Positions 1 to 5,987 of a stretch of DNA of 6,379 nucleotides are shown here, piece by piece; the first letter of the stretch is position 1; every line of letters begins with the position of its first letter. Position numbers and translations under genes: made by a program. Source of the stretch: Halarsenatibacter sp964630835 (lineage in GTDB: Bacteria; Bacillota; Halanaerobiia; Halanaerobiales; Halarsenatibacteraceae); NCBI GenBank assembly GCA_964630835.1, contig CAZVZM010000093.1, positions 1 through 6,379 of the forward strand, given 5' to 3'. The notes below the pieces were generated by a model. It was given only the letters and a program-made list of their open reading frames with translations, ran no database searches and was not told the DNA's origin.

Positions 1-47
1 AAAATTTCGAGTATCACTTCGCCTTATAGCTTCCTATAATAAGAGGT
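1..47. repeat. Direct repeat, copy 1 (cut by window edge)
   Basis: The 19-nt core TTCGAGTATCACTTCGCCT at 6-24 is identical to 1665-1683. Beyond the core the copies also share AGCTTC, then CTATAATA, then GAGGT, with small indels between these blocks, so the unit is at least about 45 nt. It lies in intergenic DNA upstream of the M23 peptidase gene. The left end runs off the window, so the full unit length cannot be judged. I do not recognise the repeat family. It could be a dispersed intergenic repeat, a transposon-end remnant or a conserved regulatory or RNA element. Confidence 0.75.
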
Positions 48-121
48 GAGCAGCTGTCGCTTTACAGGCACATGTCGTAAATTTCACAAACTGTTACGGA
101 GAAGATCCCTCATTATTAAGT

Positions 122-150
122 TTGACAGACAGCGTCAATAAAAATATAAT
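122..150 (+). promoter_or_regulatory. Sigma-A type promoter of the M23 peptidase gene
   Basis: A perfect -35 hexamer TTGACA (122-127) and a perfect -10 hexamer TATAAT (145-150) are separated by the ideal 17 bp. Transcription should start near 157, giving a leader of about 28 nt before the ATG at 185 with AGGAG at 170-174. The match to consensus suggests strong, largely constitutive expression of the peptidase and the deaminase gene behind it. The remaining 48-121 stretch holds nothing else I can identify. Confidence 0.85.
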
Positions 151-184
151 GAGGTCAAATCCTGAAATGAGGAGATGAAGTCAT

Positions 185-1132
185 ATGCCTCCTGAGATTC
201 AAGATAGCTCTAAAACTTATAAAGACAGCTTCAATAAGTTTCCCTGTAATCGCTTTTCGATTATTTCTGCCATAACCATCATACTAATACTATTGTTTTT
301 TATTTTTCCCGGGACGATTGACAGAGGCTTGAGTTTACAGGCGGAATCTCCGATCAGTATTGCCCCGGGCGACGTCTCGCAAGGGGAGCTTGTAAAAATT
401 GAGCTGAAGGAAGAGGTGCCAGGAGGAGAAGTTGTTTTTGCCGGCGAAAGCTACTCCCTGCATACCTATAATGGAAATGGCACTGCTTTAATTCCAGTTT
501 CCTACTGGCTTGAACCCGGAGAATACACCCTTTCTATTTTTTCTGCCGATGGAACTCCAATTGATAAATTATCTCTTTCAGTTACTGAGGGGAATTTTTC
601 TGAAAGCTTTATTGAAGTGGATGAGGAGATGGAAGAACAGATTGATCCAGAAGCTCCGGAAAAACAGAAAAGAAGGGAACGAGATAGGGAACTCGTATAC
701 GAAGCCAGATCTGACAGCAGCGAGGATAGATTATGGCAAAAATCATTTCGCTGGCCCCTGGAGGGCAGGATTACGACCGAATTTGGAGCGACCCGCTACC
801 ACAACGGGGAGCTGGCCAACCGCCACAACGGTATCGATATAGCCGCACCTCAGGGAACTCCCGTTAAATCCACCAACAGGGGCAGGGTGGTGCTGGCCCG
901 GGATTTACTTGCCACCGGGAAAACAGTGATCATAGATCACGGCTGGAATGTATTTTCCTCATACCTTCATTTTAGCGAGCTTAAGGCCTCAAAGGGGGAT
1001 ATGGTAGAAAAAGGTGATGTAATAGGTCTGGTTGGTGAGACGGGGTTTGCCACCGGTCCACATTTGCACTGGTCAATGTCCGTCAAAAGAGTATTTGTAG
1101 ATCCGGAAGACTTTTTGGAGCTGGATATCTAA
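185..1132 (+). CDS. Membrane-anchored M23 family zinc endopeptidase (LytM type)
   Basis: This is predicted to be a cell-wall peptidase of the M23/LytM (lysostaphin-like) family, which cuts peptide bonds in peptidoglycan cross-bridges or stems. The 315-residue protein starts with a short basic cytoplasmic tail and one hydrophobic segment at about 24-43, so it is a type II membrane protein with its catalytic part outside. Residues about 55-133 look like a beta-rich, Ig-like domain. Residues 140-180 are a highly charged linker. The M23 domain covers about 188-310. All active-site residues are visible: H214 and D218 in HNGIDIA, H262 in YLHFS, and H293/H295 in GPHLHWS. By family analogy H214, D218 and H295 bind zinc, and H262 and H293 are catalytic. 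It is therefore likely an active enzyme rather than a degenerate LytM activator. The start has AGGAG 10 nt upstream and a consensus promoter. It lies 28 nt before the dCMP deaminase gene. The exact bond cut is unknown. Confidence 0.93.
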   Translation: MPPEIQDSSKTYKDSFNKFPCNRFSIISAITIILILLFFIFPGTIDRGLSLQAESPISIAPGDVSQGELVKIELKEEVPGGEVVFAGESYSLHTYNGNGTALIPVSYWLEPGEYTLSIFSADGTPIDKLSLSVTEGNFSESFIEVDEEMEEQIDPEAPEKQKRRERDRELVYEARSDSSEDRLWQKSFRWPLEGRITTEFGATRYHNGELANRHNGIDIAAPQGTPVKSTNRGRVVLARDLLATGKTVIIDHGWNVFSSYLHFSELKASKGDMVEKGDVIGLVGETGFATGPHLHWSMSVKRVFVDPEDFLELDI

Positions 1133-1148
1133 AATATTAAATTTAACT

Positions 1149-1154
1149 GGAGTG
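1149..1154 (+). promoter_or_regulatory. Ribosome binding site that sets the dCMP deaminase start
   Basis: GGAGTG at 1149-1154 is 6 nt before the ATG at 1161, a normal Shine-Dalgarno distance. The in-frame GTG at 1152 lies inside this site, so it is unlikely to be the start. Confidence 0.7.
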
Positions 1155-1160
1155 ATAAAA

Positions 1161-1607
1161 ATGGAGAGGCCAGACTGGGATGAATACTTTATGAAAATGG
1201 CAGAACTCGCCTCCGAAAGGGCCACCTGTCTGAGGCGACAGGTGGGAGCGGTTTTAGTAAAGGACAGACAGATTCTGGCCACCGGTTATAACGGTGCCCC
1301 CAGAGATGTTAAACACTGCGAGCAGACCGGCTGCCTTCGCCAGCAGATGAATGTCCCCAGCGGAGAGCGTCATGAAATTTGCCGGGGAGTACATGCCGAG
1401 CAAAACCTCGTAGCTCAGGCCGCCTTTCATGGGGGGGAAACCGAAGGAGCCAGAGTATACTGCACCAATAAGCCGTGCGTAATCTGTGCCAAACTTCTCA
1501 TTAATGCAGGTGTAAAAACAATTCTTTATAAAGAGGGTTATGCGGATGAGTTCACGGATGAATTGCTGGATGAGGCTGGAGTTAGCTGCAGGGAATTGAA
1601 GCTTTAA
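1161..1607 (+). CDS. Zinc-dependent dCMP deaminase (ComEB-like)
   Basis: This is a deoxycytidylate deaminase, which hydrolyses dCMP to dUMP and ammonia in the cytoplasm and so feeds thymidylate synthase. From the ATG at 1161 it has 148 residues, typical for the bacterial enzyme. The cytidine-deaminase fold signature is complete. H78-A-E80 supplies a zinc ligand and the proton-shuttling glutamate, and P105-C106-V-I-C109 supplies the two zinc cysteines. The substrate-side segment GYNGAPR (42-48) and the cysteine-rich stretch with NVPSGERHEICRG (64-76) are characteristic of the dCMP deaminase/ComEB branch rather than of cytidine or tRNA adenosine deaminases. C53, C58 and C74 in this insert may help bind a second, structural zinc, as in some relatives; this is inference. 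The GTG at 1152 is a possible but less likely start. It probably shares the promoter of the peptidase gene 28 nt upstream, although the two products have no obvious functional link. Confidence 0.95.
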   Translation: MERPDWDEYFMKMAELASERATCLRRQVGAVLVKDRQILATGYNGAPRDVKHCEQTGCLRQQMNVPSGERHEICRGVHAEQNLVAQAAFHGGETEGARVYCTNKPCVICAKLLINAGVKTILYKEGYADEFTDELLDEAGVSCRELKL

Positions 1608-1660
1608 ATTTATCTGTTTGGGAGAACAATTTTAGGCCATGGACCTGATTCGAAATTTAT

Positions 1661-1715
1661 AAAATTCGAGTATCACTTCGCCTCAGAGCTTCATCACCTA
1701 TAATATTCATGAGGT
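1661..1715. repeat. Direct repeat, copy 2
   Basis: This second copy of the repeat at 1-47 has the identical 19-nt core at 1665-1683, then AGCTTC (1687-1692), CTATAATA and GAGGT. It lies in the 133-nt gap between the convergent deaminase and flavoprotein genes. A near-perfect 20-nt palindrome (1650-1669, one mismatched pair) overlaps its left end. The equivalent side of copy 1 is missing, so the repeat may extend further left. No GC-rich hairpin followed by a T run is visible, so no standard terminator can be assigned in this gap. Confidence 0.75.
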
Positions 1716-1740
1716 TTGCCTGGGCATTAAAAAGAATACT

Positions 1741-2457
1741 TCACTCAGCTCCCTCTATTAATTCATCCCACTCCTCATTGGCAAATTTCATATATTCATC
1801 GTCTGAAATGAGATCAATATGCAGCTTCTCCACAACTTCTTTTGAAACCTCCCCCTCCTCAACCATTTCCCGGCCTGCCTCTTCTAAAGCATGCTTAAAT
1901 TTCTCGATTTTTTCCTGGCTGTCCGCCGGCACCTCCTCCAGGCGGGAACTTAAAATTTCACCACTGTTGCGATAAATTTCCAGAACCGGCTTCTTATATT
2001 CCATTAACTTCTGCAGAAGATCAAAATTTCCCTGGCCGGGGAAGCCGGAATTAGCGATGAAAAATTCCTGCGGAAACTGCTTCATCCTCCCCTCATGGTA
2101 GAAGGTTCCATCATCATTTTTGTGAATTTGAGGGGTGGCCAGAGGAAGAAATCGGTCGGCAAAATTTTTCAACAATCCGGTCATGAACAGATTATAAACA
2201 GGCGTTGCCATACCGGCGTATTCCGCTTCCAGAAAAAGGTCCAAGAGTTCGCTCATATCATCATCAATAACGCATTTCCCCGGTGTCTCACCCCAGCAGC
2301 TAAAACATCCCCGACATTGTCCGACATTTTTATTGACCAGAAATATTTCCCTGATTTCAGCTCCTGCTTCTTTTGCACCTTTTAATAAGGGGTTAACTAT
2401 TTTGTGGGAATTGCTGTCTTCCCCTCTGGGACTTCCATTAAATGCAATAACATTCAT
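1741..2457 (-). CDS. Flavodoxin-fold NAD(P)H/FMN oxidoreductase, iron-sulfur flavoprotein-like
   Basis: This 238-residue cytoplasmic protein belongs to the NADPH-dependent FMN reductase/flavodoxin-like superfamily. The N-terminal strand and phosphate loop MNVIAFNGSPRGEDSNS is the classic FMN phosphate-binding start. ATPVYNLFMTGLLKNFADR (about 84-102) matches the second flavin-contact region of the family (typically SPVYxxxxxxxLKxFxDR). Between them C48-x2-C51-x2-C54-x7-C62 fits the compact CX2CX2CX4-7C pattern that ligates a 4Fe-4S cluster in archaeal iron-sulfur flavoproteins, so a cluster is plausible but not shown. The C-terminal third is helical, acidic and unassigned. The start is firm: GGAGG is 8 nt before the ATG. 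It begins 67 nt after the serine hydrolase stop with no terminator visible, so it is probably transcribed with it. The physiological electron partner and substrate cannot be read from the sequence. Confidence 0.86.
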   Translation of the reverse strand: MNVIAFNGSPRGEDSNSHKIVNPLLKGAKEAGAEIREIFLVNKNVGQCRGCFSCWGETPGKCVIDDDMSELLDLFLEAEYAGMATPVYNLFMTGLLKNFADRFLPLATPQIHKNDDGTFYHEGRMKQFPQEFFIANSGFPGQGNFDLLQKLMEYKKPVLEIYRNSGEILSSRLEEVPADSQEKIEKFKHALEEAGREMVEEGEVSKEVVEKLHIDLISDDEYMKFANEEWDELIEGAE

Positions 2458-2524
2458 TTATATCTCCTCCAGATTCTAAGATTAGAGATAGATAGAAAAA
2501 TGTTCAGGTCTTAAATTATTCTTT

Positions 2525-4462
2525 TTATATTAAGTTGACATAATATAAAACAAGAACAAACCCTATCCCCACAAGGGTGAAAAAAGTGTAATTTATGCGG
2601 GCGGTCAGATTCCAGTATTTTTTCTGCCAGCTCTGAACCGTAAATAATACTGCTGCCGCGGTCAGACCGGCAATTACATAGGGTAAAATAAAGATGATAT
2701 TGCCCGGAAGAGAAATGATATTGTACATGATATTTGGGACACCGTAAGCAGGATCAATGTTTGTAAATATAACGACACTCCCCACTAAATATGCTAACAC
2801 GAAGATGCCGATTAATAGTTTCAAAAGCTGACCCACCGCGGAGAGCAGGTCAGTTTCGGAATCCCCGCAGGGTTTATCGCTTTTTCCAGTTGCTTTTTCC
2901 ACAACGAATTTTTTACCCCGGCTAAATATGGTTCCCAGAGAAATAACAAGCATTAATAAAACCACCCCGCCCAGAAGAAAGGTCGATTCATACCAGGATA
3001 ACTTCTGGAAGGCTGTTGGACCTCCGGTAAAAAGCAGAGTGTTATTGTTATCATTCTCGATAAAGGCGGCTTTGCTCAAAAGCTGACTGCCATGATAATT
3101 TCGGTTTTGATACAGCCCGGGTGATGCCTCAGCAAAACTGTAACTATCCCCCATAAAATTAATTATGAGGTATCCCTCTTCGTCCAAACTGACTCTGGTC
3201 CTTTGAAATATTCCCAGCAGACTTTCCTCACTGCTGAAGTTACTCCTGGTGGGATGATACTCTCCCATAAAAGCTTCTGCTCTGGTTTTAGCTTCCTCCG
3301 ACAATGTCATATCAGCAGCTATATTATTTTCCGCCGGAAAATATCTGTCCATGAAATTCTGAAATAATTTCGCCATCTCCATCCCTGTTCCCCCGCTGTA
3401 GGAAACAAACAGACCCAGGTCATGCCGGGGCAGGAGATACATACCGCTGTAAAAAAGGTTGGTGGCTCCGGAGTGACATATTACCTCCTCACCATTAATA
3501 TTTTCCTCTACAAATCCCAGGGCCATACCCGGAATTTCCGGATGATGAGTAAAATGCCGGCTGTGCATTTCCCTGACAGTTTCTTCCTGCAGCACTCTTT
3601 TTCCCTCCAATATACCTCCCTGCAGGTGAGCCAGCATAAACCTGGCCATATCATCGGCAGTTGTGCTCATTGCTCCTGCAGCATTATTGGGAATATATTC
3701 AAAATCCCCCCGGTGATATTTGCCTCCAGAAAATTTATATGCCCGGGCCAAATATTCAGCCATGGTTTCCGGCAGCGGCTGGCGAAAAGTGCTGCTGTCC
3801 ATGGCAAGAGGTTGAAAGATGTGCTCTTCAGCATATTCTGGAAAATCCTGTCCTGATATAATTTCCACTATATATCCGGCCAGCCCCGTAGCATAGTTAG
3901 AATAGGCCATTATCTCTCCGGCGGGAAAAACCCGATTCGGGAGATAGGTCTGGAGATAATCCCCCAGCGACATCATTTCCTCTTCTGATAGTAAGAAAAG
4001 ACCTTCTCCTACATCTTCAAAACCAGTCGTATGAGTCATTATATTTCTCATGGTAATGGGCTCATCTCCCGGTATGGTGAAATCTAAATACGTGTTTATA
4101 TCCTCATCTAAATCCAGTTTATCCTCTTCCACAAGCTGCATAACTGCAGTCCAGGTTATCAGCTTAGAAATAGAGCCCGGGCGAAATAAGCTTGTATCTG
4201 GACTTACCCTGTTTTGTTCTTCAAGGTCAGTAAAACCGTATCCTTTTGACAGCAGCAGCTCATCCCCTCTGACAATTGATATCACCGCTCCGGGAATTCT
4301 GTGTTCATGAATCTGCCCCCCAATAACTCCGTCTAAAAATGCTTCAAGCTCATCGGGCTCAATATTTATTTCACCGCCATAGACGGTGCCTGAGACAGCT
4401 TCTCCCGCAGAAAATATAAGCAGGAGACACAGAAATGCTGTTAGCAAATATCTGTATGCCAC
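2525..4462 (-). CDS. Exported serine hydrolase of the class C beta-lactamase/PBP4* family with C-terminal membrane domain
   Basis: This is a beta-lactamase-fold serine hydrolase (Pfam Beta-lactamase; the group holding AmpC, DD-peptidases, esterases and PbpE/PBP4*-like proteins). Numbering is from the GTG at 4462 (645 residues). A signal peptide spans about 1-22. The catalytic domain runs about 35-370 and has all three motifs: S97-I-S-K100 with the nucleophilic serine, Y187-S-N189, and H330-S-G332 in place of the KTG box. Residues about 385-485 form a separate beta-rich region. The C-terminus has four predicted membrane segments (about 492-511, 546-567, 585-608 and 622-643), so the catalytic domain is tethered outside the membrane. 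The start is inferred: AAGGAG is 9 nt before this GTG but only 3 nt before the in-frame GTG at 4468, which would give 647 residues. The natural substrate is unknown (peptidoglycan peptide, D-amino-acid peptide or ester). Being in this family does not imply antibiotic resistance. It heads a likely two-gene unit with the flavoprotein. Confidence 0.92.
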   Translation of the reverse strand: MAYRYLLTAFLCLLLIFSAGEAVSGTVYGGEINIEPDELEAFLDGVIGGQIHEHRIPGAVISIVRGDELLLSKGYGFTDLEEQNRVSPDTSLFRPGSISKLITWTAVMQLVEEDKLDLDEDINTYLDFTIPGDEPITMRNIMTHTTGFEDVGEGLFLLSEEEMMSLGDYLQTYLPNRVFPAGEIMAYSNYATGLAGYIVEIISGQDFPEYAEEHIFQPLAMDSSTFRQPLPETMAEYLARAYKFSGGKYHRGDFEYIPNNAAGAMSTTADDMARFMLAHLQGGILEGKRVLQEETVREMHSRHFTHHPEIPGMALGFVEENINGEEVICHSGATNLFYSGMYLLPRHDLGLFVSYSGGTGMEMAKLFQNFMDRYFPAENNIAADMTLSEEAKTRAEAFMGEYHPTRSNFSSEESLLGIFQRTRVSLDEEGYLIINFMGDSYSFAEASPGLYQNRNYHGSQLLSKAAFIENDNNNTLLFTGGPTAFQKLSWYESTFLLGGVVLLMLVISLGTIFSRGKKFVVEKATGKSDKPCGDSETDLLSAVGQLLKLLIGIFVLAYLVGSVVIFTNIDPAYGVPNIMYNIISLPGNIIFILPYVIAGLTAAAVLFTVQSWQKKYWNLTARINYTFFTLVGIGFVLVLYYVNLI

Positions 4463-4471
4463 ACACACCAG

Positions 4472-4476
4472 CTCCT
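4472..4476 (-). promoter_or_regulatory. Ribosome binding site deciding the serine hydrolase start
   Basis: AGGAG on the minus strand, part of AAAGGAG, is followed after 9 nt by the GTG at 4462 and after only 3 nt by the GTG at 4468. The spacing favours 4462. Confidence 0.65.
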
Positions 4477-4484
4477 TTCAAAAT

Positions 4485-4498
4485 ATTGATATATCAAT
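4485..4498. promoter_or_regulatory. 14-bp perfect palindrome just upstream of the hydrolase ribosome binding site
   Basis: ATTGATATATCAAT is a perfect inverted repeat ending about 8 nt before AAAGGAG of the serine hydrolase. It could be an operator. In RNA it could form a weak AU hairpin near the ribosome binding site. Its AT-rich make-up means chance occurrence is quite possible. Confidence 0.3.
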
Positions 4499-4502
4499 TT
4501 TT

Positions 4503-4649
4503 TTAGTCTCTGGTAAATTCTATCATATTGTCTGTCCTAAATACATTAAGGCCCACCTTAAGACTATCTATTTCACCATGTAGGTTCGAACTTAAAGACA
4601 TAGCCAGCTGCATGGGCCCTAACTCATTCAAGATATAGCCTCTTCTCAT
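4503..4649 (-). CDS. Possible small protein of 48 residues in the hydrolase leader
   Basis: From the ATG at 4649 an open frame of 48 codons runs to TAA at 4503. It can be extended to 55 residues from the GTG at 4670. The peptide begins MRRGYILNELGPMQ and ends NMIEFTRD. It has a balanced, protein-like composition, no signal peptide and no cysteine. I do not recognise a family. Against it: neither start has a Shine-Dalgarno sequence, and an open frame this long is not rare by chance. A strong RNA stem occupies the same bases, so a structured leader is the competing reading. If real, it would lie between the M28 and serine hydrolase genes in the same direction, with its stop 40 nt before the hydrolase start. 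Confidence 0.22.
   Translation of the reverse strand: MRRGYILNELGPMQLAMSLSSNLHGEIDSLKVGLNVFRTDNMIEFTRD
4545..4623 (-). ncRNA. Candidate structured 5' leader element before the serine hydrolase
   Basis: On the minus strand GTTAGGGCCCA (4623-4613) pairs with TGGGCCTTAAT (4555-4545) over 11 consecutive base pairs, two of them G-U. Those two would be A-C mismatches on the other strand, which favours minus-strand RNA. Inside, CTATGT (4603-4598) pairs with ACATGG (4581-4576). The 3' strand of the main stem can instead pair locally as TTAAGG-TGGG-CCTTAA (4561-4546), so the two folds exclude each other. The element lies in the leader predicted from the promoter at 4716-4688, about 80 nt before the start codon. 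It matches no riboswitch class I know. Function is inferred from geometry only, and the overlapping 48-codon frame is an alternative. Confidence 0.35.
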
Positions 4650-4687
4650 TCTAATCAGTTCATATTTCACGGGAAAAAAGCAAAATA

Positions 4688-4716
4688 ATTAAAAACTAAG
4701 ATAAGAAAAGTATCAA
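4688..4716 (-). promoter_or_regulatory. Likely promoter of the serine hydrolase unit
   Basis: On the minus strand TTGATA (4716-4711) and TTTAAT (4693-4688) each match the sigma-A hexamers at five of six positions and are 17 bp apart. The predicted start near 4681 leaves a leader of about 219 nt before the GTG at 4462. This is the best promoter in the 334-nt gap between the M28 and hydrolase genes. The gap's first part (4735-4802) shows only a short stem GCAC-GTGC after the M28 stop, with no T run. Confidence 0.6.
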
Positions 4717-4720
4717 ATAT

Positions 4721-4734
4721 TAGAAACGCTTTCA
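4721..4734. promoter_or_regulatory. cre/LacI-type operator candidate
   Basis: The plus-strand 14-mer TAGAAACGCTTTCA matches the catabolite-responsive-element consensus TGNAANCGNTNNCA at every defined position except the second. It contains the perfect palindrome GAAA-CGC-TTTC. It ends 4 bp upstream of the -35 box of the hydrolase promoter, where a LacI/CcpA-family regulator could act. No regulator gene is in the window, so this rests on the motif and its position. Confidence 0.4.
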
Positions 4735-4802
4735 GTTTAGTTCTATTATTGAGTTCCTTTTTCTTCTCACTTTTATTTGCACCTGAAAGTGCGAACAGTG
4801 CA

Positions 4803-5987
4803 TTATTTCTCAACATTTGTTATAAACTCTGCTATGAAATTAATAACCTTTATTATCTTATCTCTATCAATAATATCTATAGAATCCCTTTCTGTATGGA
4901 CAATTTCATCAAAAGACTTAAATATTTCTTTGGAAGTAATCGTAACAGCGGGTATTCCATTCATAACAAATAACATATGATCCCCCATTTCCCAGGGTTC
5001 TATCAGGTCTACCCCCTCTCTTTTTGAAATCAATTTTTCGAGTAATACCTTTCTGCTTTTGCTTAACTCCAAAAAAGAGACTGCTGTTTTACTATCCTTT
5101 AGCCCGATACCATCACAATTTATGGCCAAAAAAGTTTTCTTATCACCAATAATATATTCCTCCAGATACTTAAGTTGACCGGGAGTTGAATAATAGTCTT
5201 CACCATTTAAAAGCAAAAGTTCCAGCGAAAAATCTATATCTTCAGGTTTTATTATGGAACTTAATAAAAGAAGTATAACCACTCCTGTGCCATTATCCAG
5301 CGCTCCAGGGGTTCCATGTTTTGTGTCTATATGGGCTGTGACAACCAGTTTTTTGTTTTTATCTGGATTAATCCTTGCGATTAAATTTGCCCCTCCAGCA
5401 TCTCTTCTGGAAGTATTAATCTCAAGACTTATTTTCCCTTTACCTTTCAGTAAAACATCTCCCTCTTCTTCAGTAACATATGCACTGGGTATATCAAAAT
5501 CTCCATCTTCAAAGATTGAAGTATTATCATGAACTACTGTGATGATCGCTGAAGGTTCTTTTTCTTCAAGAAAACTAATGGTTTTTTGATGCTCTATCGG
5601 GTTGTAGAAAGCAAAGCCTTTGGGCATCAGCTGTTCTGCAGTCAACTCATCATACAAAACTGCTATCCTGTTTTTCAAATTACTTCTTTCCAGTTCAGCA
5701 TCTGACCCCAGAGTTATATATTCCGCTTCAAGGCTGCAGGCAGTTGTGTAATAGGAGGGCTTAACATCCAGCTCTTTTCCCGCAATATACAAATTCGCCC
5801 CCCTATTCTCCCAGTTTATACACTCGAACTGCTGGGTTTCAACATCGAACCCATTGCCCACGAAATATAAGCGGGCATAATCCTCCAGCTGTCTATTTTT
5901 CTTTGATCCGGTGGGACGTTCACCTATATTAACGCAAACTTCTTTTAAAACCCTTTCCACCTCTTCATAAATATTCCCTCTGTCCAT
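4803..5987 (-). CDS. Cytoplasmic M28 family zinc metallopeptidase (aminopeptidase-like)
   Basis: This 394-residue protein belongs to peptidase family M28, co-catalytic two-zinc exopeptidases that usually remove N-terminal residues from peptides. The metal and catalytic set can be read in order: H219-I-D221, D231 in GALDNGTG (bridging ligand), E263-D264 in NGEDYYS, D292 in NCDGIG and H364 in VHTERDS. E263 would be the general base. The next ligand is Asp where well-studied members have Glu. The roughly 110-190 region between the N-terminal part and the HxD motif resembles the inserted PA-like lid of many M28 enzymes, but this is a weak assignment. There is no signal peptide or membrane segment, so it should act on imported or internal peptides. 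The start is supported by GAGGTG 7 nt before the ATG. It is followed by the 334-nt gap and the serine hydrolase, and preceded by a degraded-looking stretch. Substrate preference cannot be deduced. Confidence 0.88.
   Translation of the reverse strand: MDRGNIYEEVERVLKEVCVNIGERPTGSKKNRQLEDYARLYFVGNGFDVETQQFECINWENRGANLYIAGKELDVKPSYYTTACSLEAEYITLGSDAELERSNLKNRIAVLYDELTAEQLMPKGFAFYNPIEHQKTISFLEEKEPSAIITVVHDNTSIFEDGDFDIPSAYVTEEEGDVLLKGKGKISLEINTSRRDAGGANLIARINPDKNKKLVVTAHIDTKHGTPGALDNGTGVVILLLLSSIIKPEDIDFSLELLLLNGEDYYSTPGQLKYLEEYIIGDKKTFLAINCDGIGLKDSKTAVSFLELSKSRKVLLEKLISKREGVDLIEPWEMGDHMLFVMNGIPAVTITSKEIFKSFDEIVHTERDSIDIIDRDKIIKVINFIAEFITNVEK

Noticed and set aside
1152..1160. GTG start for the dCMP deaminase
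   Set aside because: The codon lies within the GGAGTG ribosome binding site. The ATG at 1161 has proper spacing and gives the usual family N-terminus.
1608..1660. GGCCATGGACC stem as a terminator for the deaminase gene
   Set aside because: The possible stem has mismatches near its centre and is not followed by a T run.
1709..1975. Plus-strand open frame of 88 codons
   Set aside because: It is antisense to the 3' end of the flavoprotein gene, with a Ser-rich composition typical of a shadow frame.
3422..3856. Plus-strand open frame of 144 codons
   Set aside because: It is fully antisense to the catalytic domain of the serine hydrolase, whose active-site motifs are intact. The peptide has no recognisable features.
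4463..4468. GTG start at 4468 for the serine hydrolase
   Set aside because: Only 3 nt separate it from GGAG. The GTG at 4462 has 9 nt spacing and still leaves a full signal peptide.
4485..4504. Hairpin plus T run on the plus strand as a terminator
   Set aside because: The stem is all AU except one GC pair per arm, has no room for a loop without losing pairs, and no plus-strand gene lies upstream.
4545..4623. tRNA-like signals: GGTTCGAA on the plus strand and GGGCCC ends
   Set aside because: The T-arm-like motif lies about 35 nt from the paired end instead of about 20, and no D-arm or anticodon arm can be drawn, so this is not a tRNA.
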